DNA of 64,000 nucleotides from Streptococcus cuniculi (GCF_001921845.1 NZ_MSJM01000003.1:124001-188000), one strand, 5' to 3'; positions 1 through 8,594 are shown, numbered from the stretch's first letter. The notes: generated from the sequence alone by a model not told the origin. Numbers and translations are program-made.

Positions 1-99
1 GCAGCTGCTCAGGCAGTCCACAACACACTTTACCACATGCGGCAGACTGCCCATATCCATTTTGAAGGAGATGTGAATGAAAACGACACTTCCCGCTAG
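1..99 (+). CDS. Possible 3' end of an upstream gene (partial)
   Basis: Frame 1 is open from the window edge to a TAG at 97-99 and would end in residues such as HMRQTAHIHFEGDV. It would overlap the helicase start by 23 bases. The other two forward frames are also open here, one ending in the TGA directly before the helicase ATG, so the choice of frame is a guess based on residue composition. I do not recognise the product. Confidence 0.25.
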   Translation, partial: AAAQAVHNTLYHMRQTAHIHFEGDVNENDTSR

Positions 100-1159
100 T
101 TGGCAAGACCAGCTAGACCAGGCTGGCTTTACCAGTTTTACCCCTATTCAAGAACAGATGTTTGAGCCGATTCATGCAGGAGAAACAGTCCTTGGAATCA
201 GCCCGACAGGGACTGGTAAGACCTTGGCTTATCTGCTCCCGACCCTCTTGACCATTCAGCCAAAAAAGGCCCAGCAGTTGCTGATTCTAGCACCGAATAC
301 TGAACTGGCAGGACAAATCTTTGAGGTGTGTAAAACCTGGGCCGAATCGATTGGACTTCAGGCGCAGTTATTCCTATCTGGCTCTAGCCAAAAACGCCAA
401 ATCGAACGCTTGAAAAAAGGGCCTGAAATCTTGATTGGTACTCCGGGGCGGATTTTTGAGCTGATTAAACTCAAGAAAGTCAAGATGATGAATGTCCACA
501 CCATTGTCCTAGATGAATTTGACCAGTTGCTCAGCGATTCTCAATATCCTTTTGTCGATAAAATTTGTCGCTACGCGCCACGTGATCATCAGTTGATTTA
601 CATGAGTGCAACCAGTCAAGTTGATCCAGACAAACTAGCTCCCCATACCCGCACGATTGCCATTGACAATATGGAGTTGACCAACATTCAACACTTTTAT
701 CTCGAAGTGGACAAACGGGAAAAGGTTGAGCTGCTTCGCAAACTCGCTCATGTTGAAGATTTCCGTGGCCTCGTATTTTTTAACTCCCTGTCCGACCTCG
801 GAAGTGCCGAGGAAAAATTGCAGTACCGTGGTATTGAAGCCGTTTCTCTTGCCAGCGACGTTAATGTCAAATTCCGCAAGGTTATCTTGGAAAAATTTAA
901 AAACCATGCCCTCACCTTGCTACTTGCAACAGACTTGGTTGCGCGGGGCATTGATATTGAACTGCTTGAATGCGTCGTCAACTATGATGTGCCACGAGAC
1001 AAAGAAACCTATACCCACCGCGCAGGACGGACTGGTCGCATGGGAAAAGACGGATTTGTCATTACCCTCATCAGCCACCCAGAAGAGCTCAAATCGCTCA
1101 AGAAATACGCCACCGTCCGCCAACTGTTCCTCAAAAATCAGATGTTATATGTAGAGTAA
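77..1159 (+). CDS. DEAD-box ATP-dependent RNA helicase (YfmL/CshA-like)
   Basis: A 360-residue two-domain RNA helicase that would use ATP to unwind RNA duplexes in the cytoplasm. Domain 1 has Walker A PTGTGKT at about 43-49, a DEFD box (variant of DEAD) at 146-149 and SAT at 177-179. Domain 2 has ARGIDI at 289-294 and HRAGRTGR at 314-321. The Q-motif region FTPIQ is near residue 21. It ends soon after the helicase core, so it lacks the long basic tail of CshA and resembles the short YfmL/YqfR type. An AAGGAG Shine-Dalgarno sequence sits 8 bases before the ATG. The family call is secure; the exact orthologue is not. Confidence 0.93.
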   Translation: MKTTLPASWQDQLDQAGFTSFTPIQEQMFEPIHAGETVLGISPTGTGKTLAYLLPTLLTIQPKKAQQLLILAPNTELAGQIFEVCKTWAESIGLQAQLFLSGSSQKRQIERLKKGPEILIGTPGRIFELIKLKKVKMMNVHTIVLDEFDQLLSDSQYPFVDKICRYAPRDHQLIYMSATSQVDPDKLAPHTRTIAIDNMELTNIQHFYLEVDKREKVELLRKLAHVEDFRGLVFFNSLSDLGSAEEKLQYRGIEAVSLASDVNVKFRKVILEKFKNHALTLLLATDLVARGIDIELLECVVNYDVPRDKETYTHRAGRTGRMGKDGFVITLISHPEELKSLKKYATVRQLFLKNQMLYVE

Positions 1160-1162
1160 ACG

Positions 1163-1346
1163 AAAGAGGCTGGGACAAAAGTCCCTTGCCTCGTTACGTT
1201 TCATAGGTTTAACAGGTTGACGCAGTAGTTGTCGGGCTTGTAAAACATTGATAAATCAATATTCTACAAGCCACGTCAACCTTGCGGGGGTGGGACTACA
1301 AAATCGATTTCTACGAAATCACGATTTTTGTCCCACTCCCTCTTTT
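1163..1346. repeat. Intergenic repeat element with terminal palindrome, also a terminator
   Basis: The element opens with AAAGAGGCTGGGACAAAA and closes with the near complement TTTTTGTCCCACTCCCTCTT, so the ends can pair into a long stem. An inner hairpin, ACAAAATCGATTTC with its complement, lies near the right end. A second copy with further elements inserted lies at about 61709-62004. It separates the convergent helicase and pgdA genes and, with its T-run, probably ends transcription of both. Confidence 0.7.
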
Positions 1347-1347
1347 C

Positions 1348-2745
1348 TTATTGTGCAGGTCTAGCTGACTGCTGATCATAGTAAATCAATTGTGGATTGA
1401 GATTCTTTCCAAGCAACTCGCTGACTGTCACCGGTTGATAACCTTGTCCCACGAGATAATCAAGGACCGAGGTCAGAGAATCAACCGTCGGTTGATGAAT
1501 ATCGTGCATCAAGATGATACTACCCGGATAGGTGCAGGCCTTCACCTCACCTAGGATGGCCACAGGATTGCGACTCTGCCAGTCTTTTGAATCGACAGAC
1601 CAGTAGATAACAGGTAACTGCATGATGGACATAACAGATTGGTTGACAGAACCATACGGCGGACGCATCATGGTAGGAGCTTGTCCTGTCACTTTTTGAA
1701 TCGCCTCTTGAGTCCGATCCATCTCTTGCTTGACTTGATCGCCTGATAAGGTGACAAGGTTGGCATGATCCCAAGTGTGGCTCGCTACTTCATGACCTTC
1801 AGCAACAATCCGTTTGAGAATTTCTTCATTGCCTGCAATATTTTGACCGAGGACAAAGAAGGTCGCCTTGACATTGTACTTCTTCAGAATATCCAGTACC
1901 TGCGGTGTCGTCACAGCACTTGGACCATCATCAAAGGTAAGAGCGATTCTCTTTTGATGCTTCTTAGCTTCTTCTTCAGCCTGATAGGCCGCATAGGCCT
2001 CCTGATCTCCACTTGCTAGATACTCTCCCTTGACAATTCCAAAAATAGAAGCAATCGGAAGTGCTATCTGCTTGACTTGAAATTCTTTTTCTGGAACATC
2101 TAGGCTCAACTGGCTCTCCTTGTAGGAAAAAGGATAGTCTGTTAGATTGCTGGCTTCAAATTGACTGACAATCTTTTCGATTTCCGCTTCTGCCACTTGC
2201 TTAGCTGCCAAATCAGCCTTCAACTGTGTACTAAAAGCTGCTTTCAAAGCACCACTATCTGCCACAAACGTTTCAAGTGTAAAAGGTTGCCCATCTTGAG
2301 TGACTAACAAGGTAGCTCCTGTTTCTTTTTCGCCAGAAGACAGCGAAAAAGTCTTTACTTGATAGCGTTCTGACTGAATTTGCTTGGCATGAACACCCGA
2401 AAAGTTGGTTACACCATCCTTAAGTGATACAAAAAAGAGTTCCTTGGTTTTGCCACTCGGCTTTTCAGTACCAACCTTCTCCCCAATGTAAGATTCTATT
2501 TTTTCTTTAAAAACAGCATTTTCTTGCCCATTTTTATCCTTAGGAATCCCTGCTTCAACATGAGTCGAACCAATATTTCCTTTTTGGATGACCTGAGCTT
2601 GCTGATCAAATAACTGGCTCTGCTTTTCAGCAATAAAGCTCGTGACCTTTTGATCTTGAAAATAGGCAAATGCCTTGACTCCTAAAATAATAGCAAGTCC
2701 TATTAGGACTACATTAACGACAACGAGAACAATCCCCTTCTTCAT
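1348..2745 (-). CDS. pgdA: Peptidoglycan N-acetylglucosamine deacetylase
   Basis: A 465-residue membrane-anchored polysaccharide deacetylase, close to the length of pneumococcal PgdA. One N-terminal transmembrane segment (about 5-25) is followed by an extracytoplasmic region and a C-terminal NodB domain. The NodB motifs are visible: TFDDGP at 270-275 (catalytic and metal Asp 272/273), HTWDH at 323-327 (metal His 323 and 327), RPPYG at 361-365 and LMHD around 412-415. The family removes acetyl groups from GlcNAc in peptidoglycan, which gives lysozyme resistance. AGGTG precedes the ATG. It is convergent with the helicase and codirectional with the glyoxalase gene, which has its own terminator. 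Confidence 0.93.
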   Translation of the reverse strand: MKKGIVLVVVNVVLIGLAIILGVKAFAYFQDQKVTSFIAEKQSQLFDQQAQVIQKGNIGSTHVEAGIPKDKNGQENAVFKEKIESYIGEKVGTEKPSGKTKELFFVSLKDGVTNFSGVHAKQIQSERYQVKTFSLSSGEKETGATLLVTQDGQPFTLETFVADSGALKAAFSTQLKADLAAKQVAEAEIEKIVSQFEASNLTDYPFSYKESQLSLDVPEKEFQVKQIALPIASIFGIVKGEYLASGDQEAYAAYQAEEEAKKHQKRIALTFDDGPSAVTTPQVLDILKKYNVKATFFVLGQNIAGNEEILKRIVAEGHEVASHTWDHANLVTLSGDQVKQEMDRTQEAIQKVTGQAPTMMRPPYGSVNQSVMSIMQLPVIYWSVDSKDWQSRNPVAILGEVKACTYPGSIILMHDIHQPTVDSLTSVLDYLVGQGYQPVTVSELLGKNLNPQLIYYDQQSARPAQ

Positions 2746-2788
2746 TTTTCACCTCATACTTTTCTTTTCTCAATCGTGCATTTTTCGA

Positions 2789-2829
2789 CAAAAAAAGGCA
2801 AGTCTCATCCATTCTATTCGATTCTTGCC
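2789..2829 (-). terminator. Rho-independent terminator after the glyoxalase gene
   Basis: On the minus strand GGCAAG (2829-2824) pairs with CTTGCC (2802-2797), followed by a run of seven T residues. It lies between the glyoxalase stop and pgdA. Confidence 0.65.
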
Positions 2830-2837
2830 CATACTTT

Positions 2838-3221
2838 CTAATCCGCGCGAATCACTTCCACCCGGTAACCGTCTGGATCTGTTACAAAGTAATAACGTCC
2901 TGGATTGCCTGGTAAACCTGATAAATCAGTCGTTGGATAGCCTAATGCCTTATGTTTGGCATTATCTCCTTCTAAATCATCCGAAGAAAGTGCCAAATGT
3001 GAAAAACCATCTCCAACTACATAGGGTCCGTGATCATAGTTATAGGTCAATTCAATCTCAAATTCATCTCCGGGAAGCGCTAGATACACCAAGGTAAACT
3101 TGTGCTCTGGATAATCCTTACGGCGTGTTTCTTTAAAACCAAAAGCCTTTTCATAAAATTCCTGAGATGCTTCTAAGTTCTCAACACGCAGACAAGCGTG
3201 CAACATTTTCTTACTAGCCAT
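2838..3221 (-). CDS. gloA: Lactoylglutathione lyase (glyoxalase I)
   Basis: A single-domain VOC-fold protein that would convert the methylglyoxal-thiol hemithioacetal to the lactoyl thioester. From the start chosen here it has 127 residues, the usual length. Metal ligands expected for the family are visible: His in MLHACLRV, Glu in FEIELTYN, His in GFSHLAL and Glu in RVEVI. The frame stays open upstream, but the ATG at 3221 has an AAAGGAG sequence 6-7 bases before it and begins the conserved block, so I prefer it to the longer start at 3251. The probable toxin-antitoxin locus lies directly upstream. Confidence 0.92.
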   Translation of the reverse strand: MASKKMLHACLRVENLEASQEFYEKAFGFKETRRKDYPEHKFTLVYLALPGDEFEIELTYNYDHGPYVVGDGFSHLALSSDDLEGDNAKHKALGYPTTDLSGLPGNPGRYYFVTDPDGYRVEVIRAD

Positions 3222-3350
3222 TTCAAACTCCTTTTCTCTTCTATCACCCACATTATATCATAAACGGGCATTTTTTTCTTCTATGAAAAGTGTAAAATTC
3301 AAAGAGAATAGATAACCCTACCAGAAATCAAGTCGCCAGTCCCAAGGAAA

Positions 3351-3379
3351 TTGACAATAGCATAAAATAAAGTTATAAT
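3351..3379 (+). promoter_or_regulatory. Sigma-A promoter of the putative antitoxin RNA
   Basis: TTGACA at 3351-3356 and TATAAT at 3374-3379 are separated by exactly 17 bases, matching both consensus hexamers perfectly. No protein-coding frame with a ribosome binding site follows before the terminator at about 3472-3515, which points to a non-coding transcript. Confidence 0.85.
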
Positions 3380-3385
3380 AGAGAT

Positions 3386-3515
3386 AGAAAAAGGGAGCTG
3401 CGGAAACAGCCCCCTCGGTAACACCGTTTAAGACGGTAGCCGTTGCCGTATTTATTTATATTTCTATAAACCGTCCACGACTGGCTAAAGTGTGGGACGG
3501 TTTTTTATTTGTTCT
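3386..3515 (+). ncRNA. Putative type I antitoxin RNA
   Basis: The transcript from the consensus promoter would be about 130 nt. It contains a GGGAGCTG/CAGCCCCC hairpin, a second structured segment around 3411-3452 and a terminal hairpin ACCGTCC...GGACGGT followed by TTTTTTATTT. Its 3' end overlaps the stop codon and 3' end of the oppositely oriented toxin mRNA. Convergent transcripts overlapping at their 3' ends are the layout of TxpA/RatA and BsrG/SR4 in Bacillus. Expression and function are inferred; promoter, terminator and overlap are seen directly. Confidence 0.68.
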
Positions 3516-3585
3516 TGCTGTTCATAATGGCTACTATCAGACCACCAAAGGCAATCATCAGAGAGAGCACTTCATAAACGGACAA
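3505..3585 (-). CDS. Putative holin-like type I toxin, 26 residues
   Basis: A TTG-started ORF of 26 residues, beginning MSVYEVLSLMIAFGG and ending NSKNK. One hydrophobic segment (about residues 5-21) is followed by a short basic tail. The MSVYE-LSLMIAFG pattern matches the small putative holin-like toxins of Gram-positive bacteria, which are membrane toxins controlled by antisense RNA. AAAGGAG lies 10 bases before the TTG. A promoter lies about 90 bases upstream, leaving a 5' leader typical of type I toxin mRNAs. The start codon is inferred from the Shine-Dalgarno position and the homologous N-terminus; no ATG is in this frame before residue 10. Confidence 0.75.
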   Translation of the reverse strand: MSVYEVLSLMIAFGGLIVAIMNSKNK

Positions 3586-3684
3586 GCTCTACCGTCTCCT
3601 TTCCGTCGGATTTCGTGACTTACATACATAAGCACCACCTCCAGACTAGGCAACGGCAACCGTCTCAACTTTGTTACCTACTTT

Positions 3685-3712
3685 AGTATATCATAAAACC
3701 TATGATTTTCAA
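3685..3712 (-). promoter_or_regulatory. Promoter of the holin-like toxin mRNA
   Basis: On the minus strand TTGAAA (3712-3707) and TATACT (3690-3685) are 16 bases apart, with TG one base before the -10. Transcription would start near 3678, giving a leader of about 93 nt that contains the palindromic segment ACGGTTGCCGT before the toxin ribosome binding site. Confidence 0.65.
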
Positions 3713-3750
3713 GGTGATTTTACTATTTTTCCCTTGCTAATGAGCCATAC

Positions 3751-3778
3751 AAAAAAGCTGGACTAGTGTCCAGCTTTC
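3751..3778 (-). terminator. Terminator of gpmA
   Basis: On the minus strand AAAGCTGGAC pairs with GTCCAGCTTT around a CTA loop region and is followed by TTTTTTG. Confidence 0.85.
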
Positions 3779-3786
3779 CTTCGAAA

Positions 3787-4479
3787 TTATTTTCCAAGGT
3801 AGTATTCAGCTACTACGTTTAATTTTTCGTCAAATTCAAAGACAAGTGGTGGGAAGTTTGGAATTTCCACATCCATGATTTCATCATCTGACAAGCCTTT
3901 GATGTGTTTTACAAGGGCACGGATAGAGTTACCGTGTGCTCCTACAAAGACATTTTGACCTGATTTAAGCGCTGGCGCAATTTTATCTTCCCAGAATGGA
4001 AGAGCACGCTCAAGCGTTACTTTCAAGTTTTCAGCATCTGGAACAACTGAATCATCAAGCAAGGCATAACGGCGGTCAGTGTGTGCTGAATACTCATCGT
4101 CTTTTGCCATCGCTGGAGGCAAGACATCATAAGAACGACGCCAGATGTGTACTTGCTCATCACCGAATTGCTCAGCTGCTTCTGCTTTATTTTTACCAGT
4201 CAAGCCACCGTAGTGACGCTCGTTCAAACGCCAAGATTTTTCAACTGGAACCCACAATTGGTCTGCTGCTTCAAGAGCAAGGTTGGTTGTTTTAATCGCA
4301 CGTTTTAAGACTGAAGTGTAGGCTTGGTCAAATTCAATACCAGCTTCTTTAATCAATTTACCAGCATCGATTGCTTGTTGTATCCCTTTTTCAGACAAGT
4401 CAACATCTGCCCAACCTGTGAAAAGATTGGCTTTGTTCCATTCAGACTCACCGTGGCGAGCAAACACTAATTTTACCAT
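3787..4479 (-). CDS. gpmA: 2,3-bisphosphoglycerate-dependent phosphoglycerate mutase
   Basis: A 230-residue cytoplasmic enzyme that interconverts 3- and 2-phosphoglycerate in glycolysis and gluconeogenesis. The phosphohistidine motif RHGESEWN is at residues 8-15 (His9), and the second catalytic His lies in GAHGNS near residue 180. The length equals other streptococcal GpmA proteins. AAAGGAG precedes the ATG. It is a single-gene unit with its own terminator on the minus side. Confidence 0.97.
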   Translation of the reverse strand: MVKLVFARHGESEWNKANLFTGWADVDLSEKGIQQAIDAGKLIKEAGIEFDQAYTSVLKRAIKTTNLALEAADQLWVPVEKSWRLNERHYGGLTGKNKAEAAEQFGDEQVHIWRRSYDVLPPAMAKDDEYSAHTDRRYALLDDSVVPDAENLKVTLERALPFWEDKIAPALKSGQNVFVGAHGNSIRALVKHIKGLSDDEIMDVEIPNFPPLVFEFDEKLNVVAEYYLGK

Positions 4480-4647
4480 TTGTTTGTTTCTCCTTTTGTT
4501 TTTGAGGTCTCCCTCTTCTACCTTTCTATTCTACACAAAAAGCGAAAAAAAAGCTAGCCCCATCTAAATCTGTTTACGCTTTCATTTTCAAGCAATAGAA
4601 AATCAGCCTTGAGACTGAGATTTATTGCTATTATTTGGCTTAAAAAA

Positions 4648-4656
4648 TGGTATAAT
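4648..4656 (+). promoter_or_regulatory. Extended -10 promoter of the mevalonate operon
   Basis: TGGTATAAT is a perfect extended -10 (TGn plus TATAAT). No good -35 at 17 bases is seen, which an extended -10 can tolerate. Transcription starting near 4663 gives a leader of about 250 nt before the thiolase ATG. Confidence 0.65.
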
Positions 4657-4689
4657 AGTAAGGCTGAATACGACACATTCACGATTATA

Positions 4690-4830
4690 TAGCCGTTTCG
4701 CTTTCATTTATTACGTCGTTAACTCGCCTTGCTCCAACAGTCTAGGAGACTGTTGGAGGTTGGAAATGTCCTAGTTATACCTGCGACTCGTTGCCTAGCA
4801 CTAAATCAAGGCGAAACCACTATTATTCAT
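4690..4830. repeat. Structured leader of the mevalonate operon built from a dispersed repeat
   Basis: The segment ACGTCGTTAACTCgCCTTGCT and the downstream ACTCGTTGCCTAG match the inner parts of the dispersed element at 36362-36471. The middle is replaced by a 27-base palindrome (CTCCAACAGTC...GACTGTTGGAG, 4733-4758) followed by GTTGGAAAT. GTTTCGC at 4693 and CGCCTTG at 4724 can each pair with the single segment CAAGGCGAAAC at 4807-4817, so two alternative folds are possible. Confidence 0.5.
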
Positions 4831-4912
4831 TTCATTGCTGGTTTATAGCAATGTGAGCTCGGCTCACTTCATTTTAAACCTAATGAAAGACTATAGATGT
4901 ATAGGAGTTCGC

Positions 4913-6097
4913 ATGAAAAAAGTCGCAATCGTATCTGCCTACCGTTCTGCTATCGGTAGTTTTGGAGGCAGTCTAAAGGATATTCACATTGCAGATTTAG
5001 GGGCGCAAGTTTTACAGAAGACCCTAACTGCGGTCAATATCCCCCTTGAACAAATTGATGAAGTGATTATGGGCAATGTCTTGAGTAGCGGACACGGGCA
5101 AAATATTGCCCGTCAAATCGCTCTCAAAGCAGGTCTACCAGAGACTGTTTCTGCCTACAATGTCAATAAGGTCTGCGGTTCTGGACTAAAATCAGTCCTA
5201 CTAGCAGCCCAATCTATCTTGCTTGGAGACAATGATATCGTTGTCGCTGGTGGAATTGAAATCATGAGCCAGGCACCTTATCTATCCAAACAGAGCCGAT
5301 TCGGTGGCAAACTCGGACACCTACAATTAGAAGACGCCCTCTTAACAGACGGCTTAACAGACGCCTTTAGCCAAGAACATATGGGCATCACTGCTGAAAA
5401 TATCGCTGAAAAGTACGGCATCAGCCGCGAAGCGCAAGACCGCTTTGCTCTTTCCAGTCAAGAAAAAGCTGCTGCTGCGATTGAAGCAGGACGGTTTACC
5501 GATGAGATTGTACCGATCCAGCTTCAGACGCGCAAAGGCACTATCGTCTTTGAAGTCGATGAATACCCGCGTCTTAGCTCGCTTGAAAAATTGGCTACCT
5601 TACGCCCTTCTTTCAAAAAAGACGGCACAGTCACAGCCGCTAATGCCTCTGGAATCAATGACGGATGTGCCATGCTGGTCTTAATGTCTGATGACAAGGC
5701 CCAAGAACTTGGTGTGACACCTCTTGCCTACATCGAAAGCTATGCAACAAGTGGACTAAATCCTGATTACATGGGCCTTGGTCCTATTTCAGCCAGCCAA
5801 AAGGCACTCGCTAAAATAAATAAAACCATCGCTGACATTGACTTATTTGAACTCAACGAAGCCTTTGCTGCACAATCCATTCCTGTCATTCAAGAGTTAG
5901 GAATAGATAGTGAAAAGGTAAATGTCAACGGAGGCGCTATTGCCCTTGGCCACCCAATCGGAGCCAGCGGTAGTCGCATTCTCGTTAGCTTAATCCACGA
6001 ATTACAAAAACGTGGAGACCACTTGGGACTTTGTTCCCTCTGTATCGGAGGAGGACAAGGGATTGCCCTGATTATCTCAACTGTACAAAAAGGATAA
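4913..6097 (+). CDS. Acetyl-CoA C-acetyltransferase (thiolase)
   Basis: A 394-residue biosynthetic thiolase that condenses two acetyl-CoA into acetoacetyl-CoA, the first step toward HMG-CoA. Catalytic residues are visible: nucleophile Cys88 in [10 protein letters not shown], His in [14 protein letters not shown] and the second Cys in LCIGGGQG. The frame is open further upstream to 4835, but the ATG at 4913 is preceded by AGGAGT and starts the conserved [12 protein letters not shown] sequence. The gap to mvaS is three bases. The neighbourhood makes mevalonate supply its likely role. A symbol is not given because atoB, thlA and mvaC usage varies. Confidence 0.93.
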   Translation: MKKVAIVSAYRSAIGSFGGSLKDIHIADLGAQVLQKTLTAVNIPLEQIDEVIMGNVLSSGHGQNIARQIALKAGLPETVSAYNVNKVCGSGLKSVLLAAQSILLGDNDIVVAGGIEIMSQAPYLSKQSRFGGKLGHLQLEDALLTDGLTDAFSQEHMGITAENIAEKYGISREAQDRFALSSQEKAAAAIEAGRFTDEIVPIQLQTRKGTIVFEVDEYPRLSSLEKLATLRPSFKKDGTVTAANASGINDGCAMLVLMSDDKAQELGVTPLAYIESYATSGLNPDYMGLGPISASQKALAKINKTIADIDLFELNEAFAAQSIPVIQELGIDSEKVNVNGGAIALGHPIGASGSRILVSLIHELQKRGDHLGLCSLCIGGGQGIALIISTVQKG

Positions 6098-6100
6098 AGT

Positions 6101-7261
6101 ATGAATATTGGTATTGATAAAATCGGTTTTGCAGCGCCTAGCTATGTCCTGGACCTAGCTGATCTAGCGCTCGCGCGACAAATCGATCCTAATAAATTTA
6201 AAATTGGATTGCTCCAAAGTGAAATGGCTGTCGCTCCTATTACCCAAGACATCGTGACTCTAGGGGCCCAAGCTGCTGCTGCCATCTTATCAGAAGACGA
6301 CAAGGCTGCCATTGACATGGTCATTGTAGGGACCGAATCAAGCATTGACCAAAGTAAGGCTGCTGCAGTCTTCATTCACCAGCTTTTGGACATTCAACCC
6401 TTTGCCCGTTCGATTGAAATAAAGGAAGCCTGCTACGGAGCAACTGCTGGCCTTAGCCTTGCTAAAAGCCACATCGCCCAGTTTCCTAACTCAAAAGTGC
6501 TGGTCATTGCAAGCGATATTGCCAAGTACGGAATTGCTTCAGGCGGTGAGCCAACCCAAGGAGCAGGCGCTGTTGCTATGCTGGTCTCTGCAGAGCCACG
6601 TATCATGGTACTCAACAATGATAATGTCTGTCAGACCCGCGATATTATGGATTTTTGGCGTCCTAATTACGACAAATATCCACGAGTGGACGGCAAATTC
6701 TCAACAGAACAATATACGGATTGCTTGACCACTACCTTTGATTATTATGTCAAACAAACAGGTAAGAGCTTAGCAGATTTTGCTGCCATGTGCTTGCACA
6801 TTCCTTTTTCAAAGCAAGGTCTTAAAGGCCTGCAAGCTATCTGCCAAAATGATGAGAAAACCTTGAGTCGCTTGACTGAACGCTTCCATGAGGCGATTGT
6901 CTACAATCAAGTAGTCGGAAACATCTATACAGGCTCGATTTTCTTGTCCCTGCTTTCGCTCTTGGAAAATAGCCAAACCCTGAAAGCCGGGGATTCTGTC
7001 CTCTTTTATAGCTATGGTAGCGGGGCTGTTTGTGAAATCTTCAGCGGAACGCTGGTTGAAGGCTACCACAAACAACTAGTAGAAAATCGACTAGACCAGC
7101 TAAAAGAACGCAAACGTCTTAGCGTTGCAGAATACGAAGCCATCTTCTTTGAAGAAATTGCATTAGACGAAGCAGGTAACGCGATTGATTTGCCAGCAGA
7201 TGATTGTCCATTTGCCCTTCAACAAGTTGATCAGCACAAGCGCATTTACCGTAAAAATTAG
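6101..7261 (+). CDS. mvaS: Hydroxymethylglutaryl-CoA synthase
   Basis: A 386-residue HMG-CoA synthase that joins acetyl-CoA and acetoacetyl-CoA in the mevalonate route. The acyl-accepting Cys111 lies in [10 protein letters not shown], Glu79 in GTESSID is the general base and His233 in [10 protein letters not shown] binds the second substrate. The length fits the bacterial enzyme. It starts three bases after the thiolase stop, so the two are cotranscribed. A strong hairpin with a T-run follows, so mvaA expression depends on read-through or another promoter. Confidence 0.96.
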   Translation: MNIGIDKIGFAAPSYVLDLADLALARQIDPNKFKIGLLQSEMAVAPITQDIVTLGAQAAAAILSEDDKAAIDMVIVGTESSIDQSKAAAVFIHQLLDIQPFARSIEIKEACYGATAGLSLAKSHIAQFPNSKVLVIASDIAKYGIASGGEPTQGAGAVAMLVSAEPRIMVLNNDNVCQTRDIMDFWRPNYDKYPRVDGKFSTEQYTDCLTTTFDYYVKQTGKSLADFAAMCLHIPFSKQGLKGLQAICQNDEKTLSRLTERFHEAIVYNQVVGNIYTGSIFLSLLSLLENSQTLKAGDSVLFYSYGSGAVCEIFSGTLVEGYHKQLVENRLDQLKERKRLSVAEYEAIFFEEIALDEAGNAIDLPADDCPFALQQVDQHKRIYRKN

Positions 7262-7273
7262 AGGAAACGGCAT

Positions 7274-7303
7274 CCTCTTGGCAGGGCCAAGAGGTGCTTT
7301 TTT
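7274..7303 (+). terminator. Terminator or attenuator between mvaS and mvaA
   Basis: CCTCTTGGC (7274-7282) pairs perfectly with GCCAAGAGG (7286-7294) around a three-base loop and is followed by TGCTTTTTT. It lies inside the operon, so it should lower mvaA expression relative to mvaS. Confidence 0.8.
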
Positions 7304-7316
7304 ATAAGGAGTTGAC

Positions 7317-8594
7317 ATGTCTCTTTTTTCAGGATTTTATAAAAAAACAAGGGAAGAACGAATCGCTATTACAGCTGAAACTCGTCAGCTATCCAAAGAT
7401 AGCGAGGACATTCTCTTAAAGGATCACAATATCCCCGAATCCATCGCGGGAAAAATGGCTGAAAATCACCTTGGAACCTTTGCCCTTCCCTTCTCTCTTG
7501 TTCCCCAACTGGTCGTGAACGGCGTGGAATACAGCATTCCCATGGTGACGGAAGAGCCTTCTGTTGTCGCAGCCTGCTCTTTTGGTGCTAAAATCATTGC
7601 CAAGGCAGGCGGATTTACTAGCCAGATTTCAGAGCGTCTCATGATTGGGCAAGTAGCCCTCTACGATGTCCCTGATATGCTTGTGGCTCAAACTGCTATT
7701 CTCGCTCAACAGGATGACATCCTTGCTCATGCCAATAGCGCACACCCGTCGATTGTCAAAAGAGGGGGCGGAGCGCGTCAGCTCACGGTCGAGCAAAAAG
7801 AAGACTTCCTCATCGTCTACCTCCATGTTGATGTCCAAGAAGCAATGGGGGCTAATATTCTCAACAATATGCTAGAAGCCATTAAGGATGAACTAGCAGC
7901 ATTGACGCACGGCACCGCACTCATGGCAATCTTGTCCAACTATGCGACCGAATCTCTCGTGACAGCTAGTTGCCGAATCCCGATTCAGCAACTGCATGTA
8001 GAGCCTCAAGTCGCCCTCAAAACCGCACAAAACATTGCGAAAGCCAGTCAACTCGCACAAGTTGACCCCTACCGCGCTGCGACCCACAACAAGGGGATTT
8101 TCAATGGGATTGATGCCATTGTGCTTGCCACTGGGAATGATTGGCGCGCCATTGAAGCAGGAGCTCATACCTATGCTAGCAAGGAAGGTCACTACCGAGG
8201 TCTCTCCACTTGGGAAATCGTTGGTAATGACCTAGTCGGACAACTAACCCTTCCCCTTCCGATTGCAACAGTTGGCGGTTCAATCGGTCTCAATCCCAAG
8301 GTTCAAGTTGCATTTGACATACTGGGGCAGCCCAAGGCCAGAACACTTGCAGGTATCATCGCATCTGTCGGCCTCTGCCAGAACTTTGCAGCCCTCCGTG
8401 CCCTTGTAACCGCAGGTATCCAACAAGGACACATGAAACTCCATGCCAAGTCTCTTGCCATGCTGGCAGGCGCTCTTGAGCACGAAATCGACCAGGTTGC
8501 ATTTCTCTTGCGCCAAGCACCGCACACCAATCTAGAAACAGCCCAGTCTATTCTGGAACAAATACGCAAAGAAGCAAAACATCCACAGGAATAA
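7317..8594 (+). CDS. mvaA: Hydroxymethylglutaryl-CoA reductase, class II
   Basis: A 425-residue soluble class II HMG-CoA reductase that makes mevalonate from HMG-CoA. The signature region AENHLGTFALPFSL near residue 50 carries the catalytic Glu. ATGNDWRAIEAGAH and GGSIGLNP belong to the active site and nucleotide-binding regions. The length matches Pseudomonas mevalonii and streptococcal enzymes, without the membrane domain of eukaryotic forms. AAGGAG lies eight bases before the ATG. It completes the thiolase-mvaS-mvaA set; mevalonate kinase genes are not in the window. Confidence 0.96.
   Translation: MSLFSGFYKKTREERIAITAETRQLSKDSEDILLKDHNIPESIAGKMAENHLGTFALPFSLVPQLVVNGVEYSIPMVTEEPSVVAACSFGAKIIAKAGGFTSQISERLMIGQVALYDVPDMLVAQTAILAQQDDILAHANSAHPSIVKRGGGARQLTVEQKEDFLIVYLHVDVQEAMGANILNNMLEAIKDELAALTHGTALMAILSNYATESLVTASCRIPIQQLHVEPQVALKTAQNIAKASQLAQVDPYRAATHNKGIFNGIDAIVLATGNDWRAIEAGAHTYASKEGHYRGLSTWEIVGNDLVGQLTLPLPIATVGGSIGLNPKVQVAFDILGQPKARTLAGIIASVGLCQNFAALRALVTAGIQQGHMKLHAKSLAMLAGALEHEIDQVAFLLRQAPHTNLETAQSILEQIRKEAKHPQE

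Noticed and set aside
4835..4912. Longer start for the thiolase at 4835
   Set aside because: The extra residues come from the structured leader, have no ribosome site and are absent from the conserved thiolase start.
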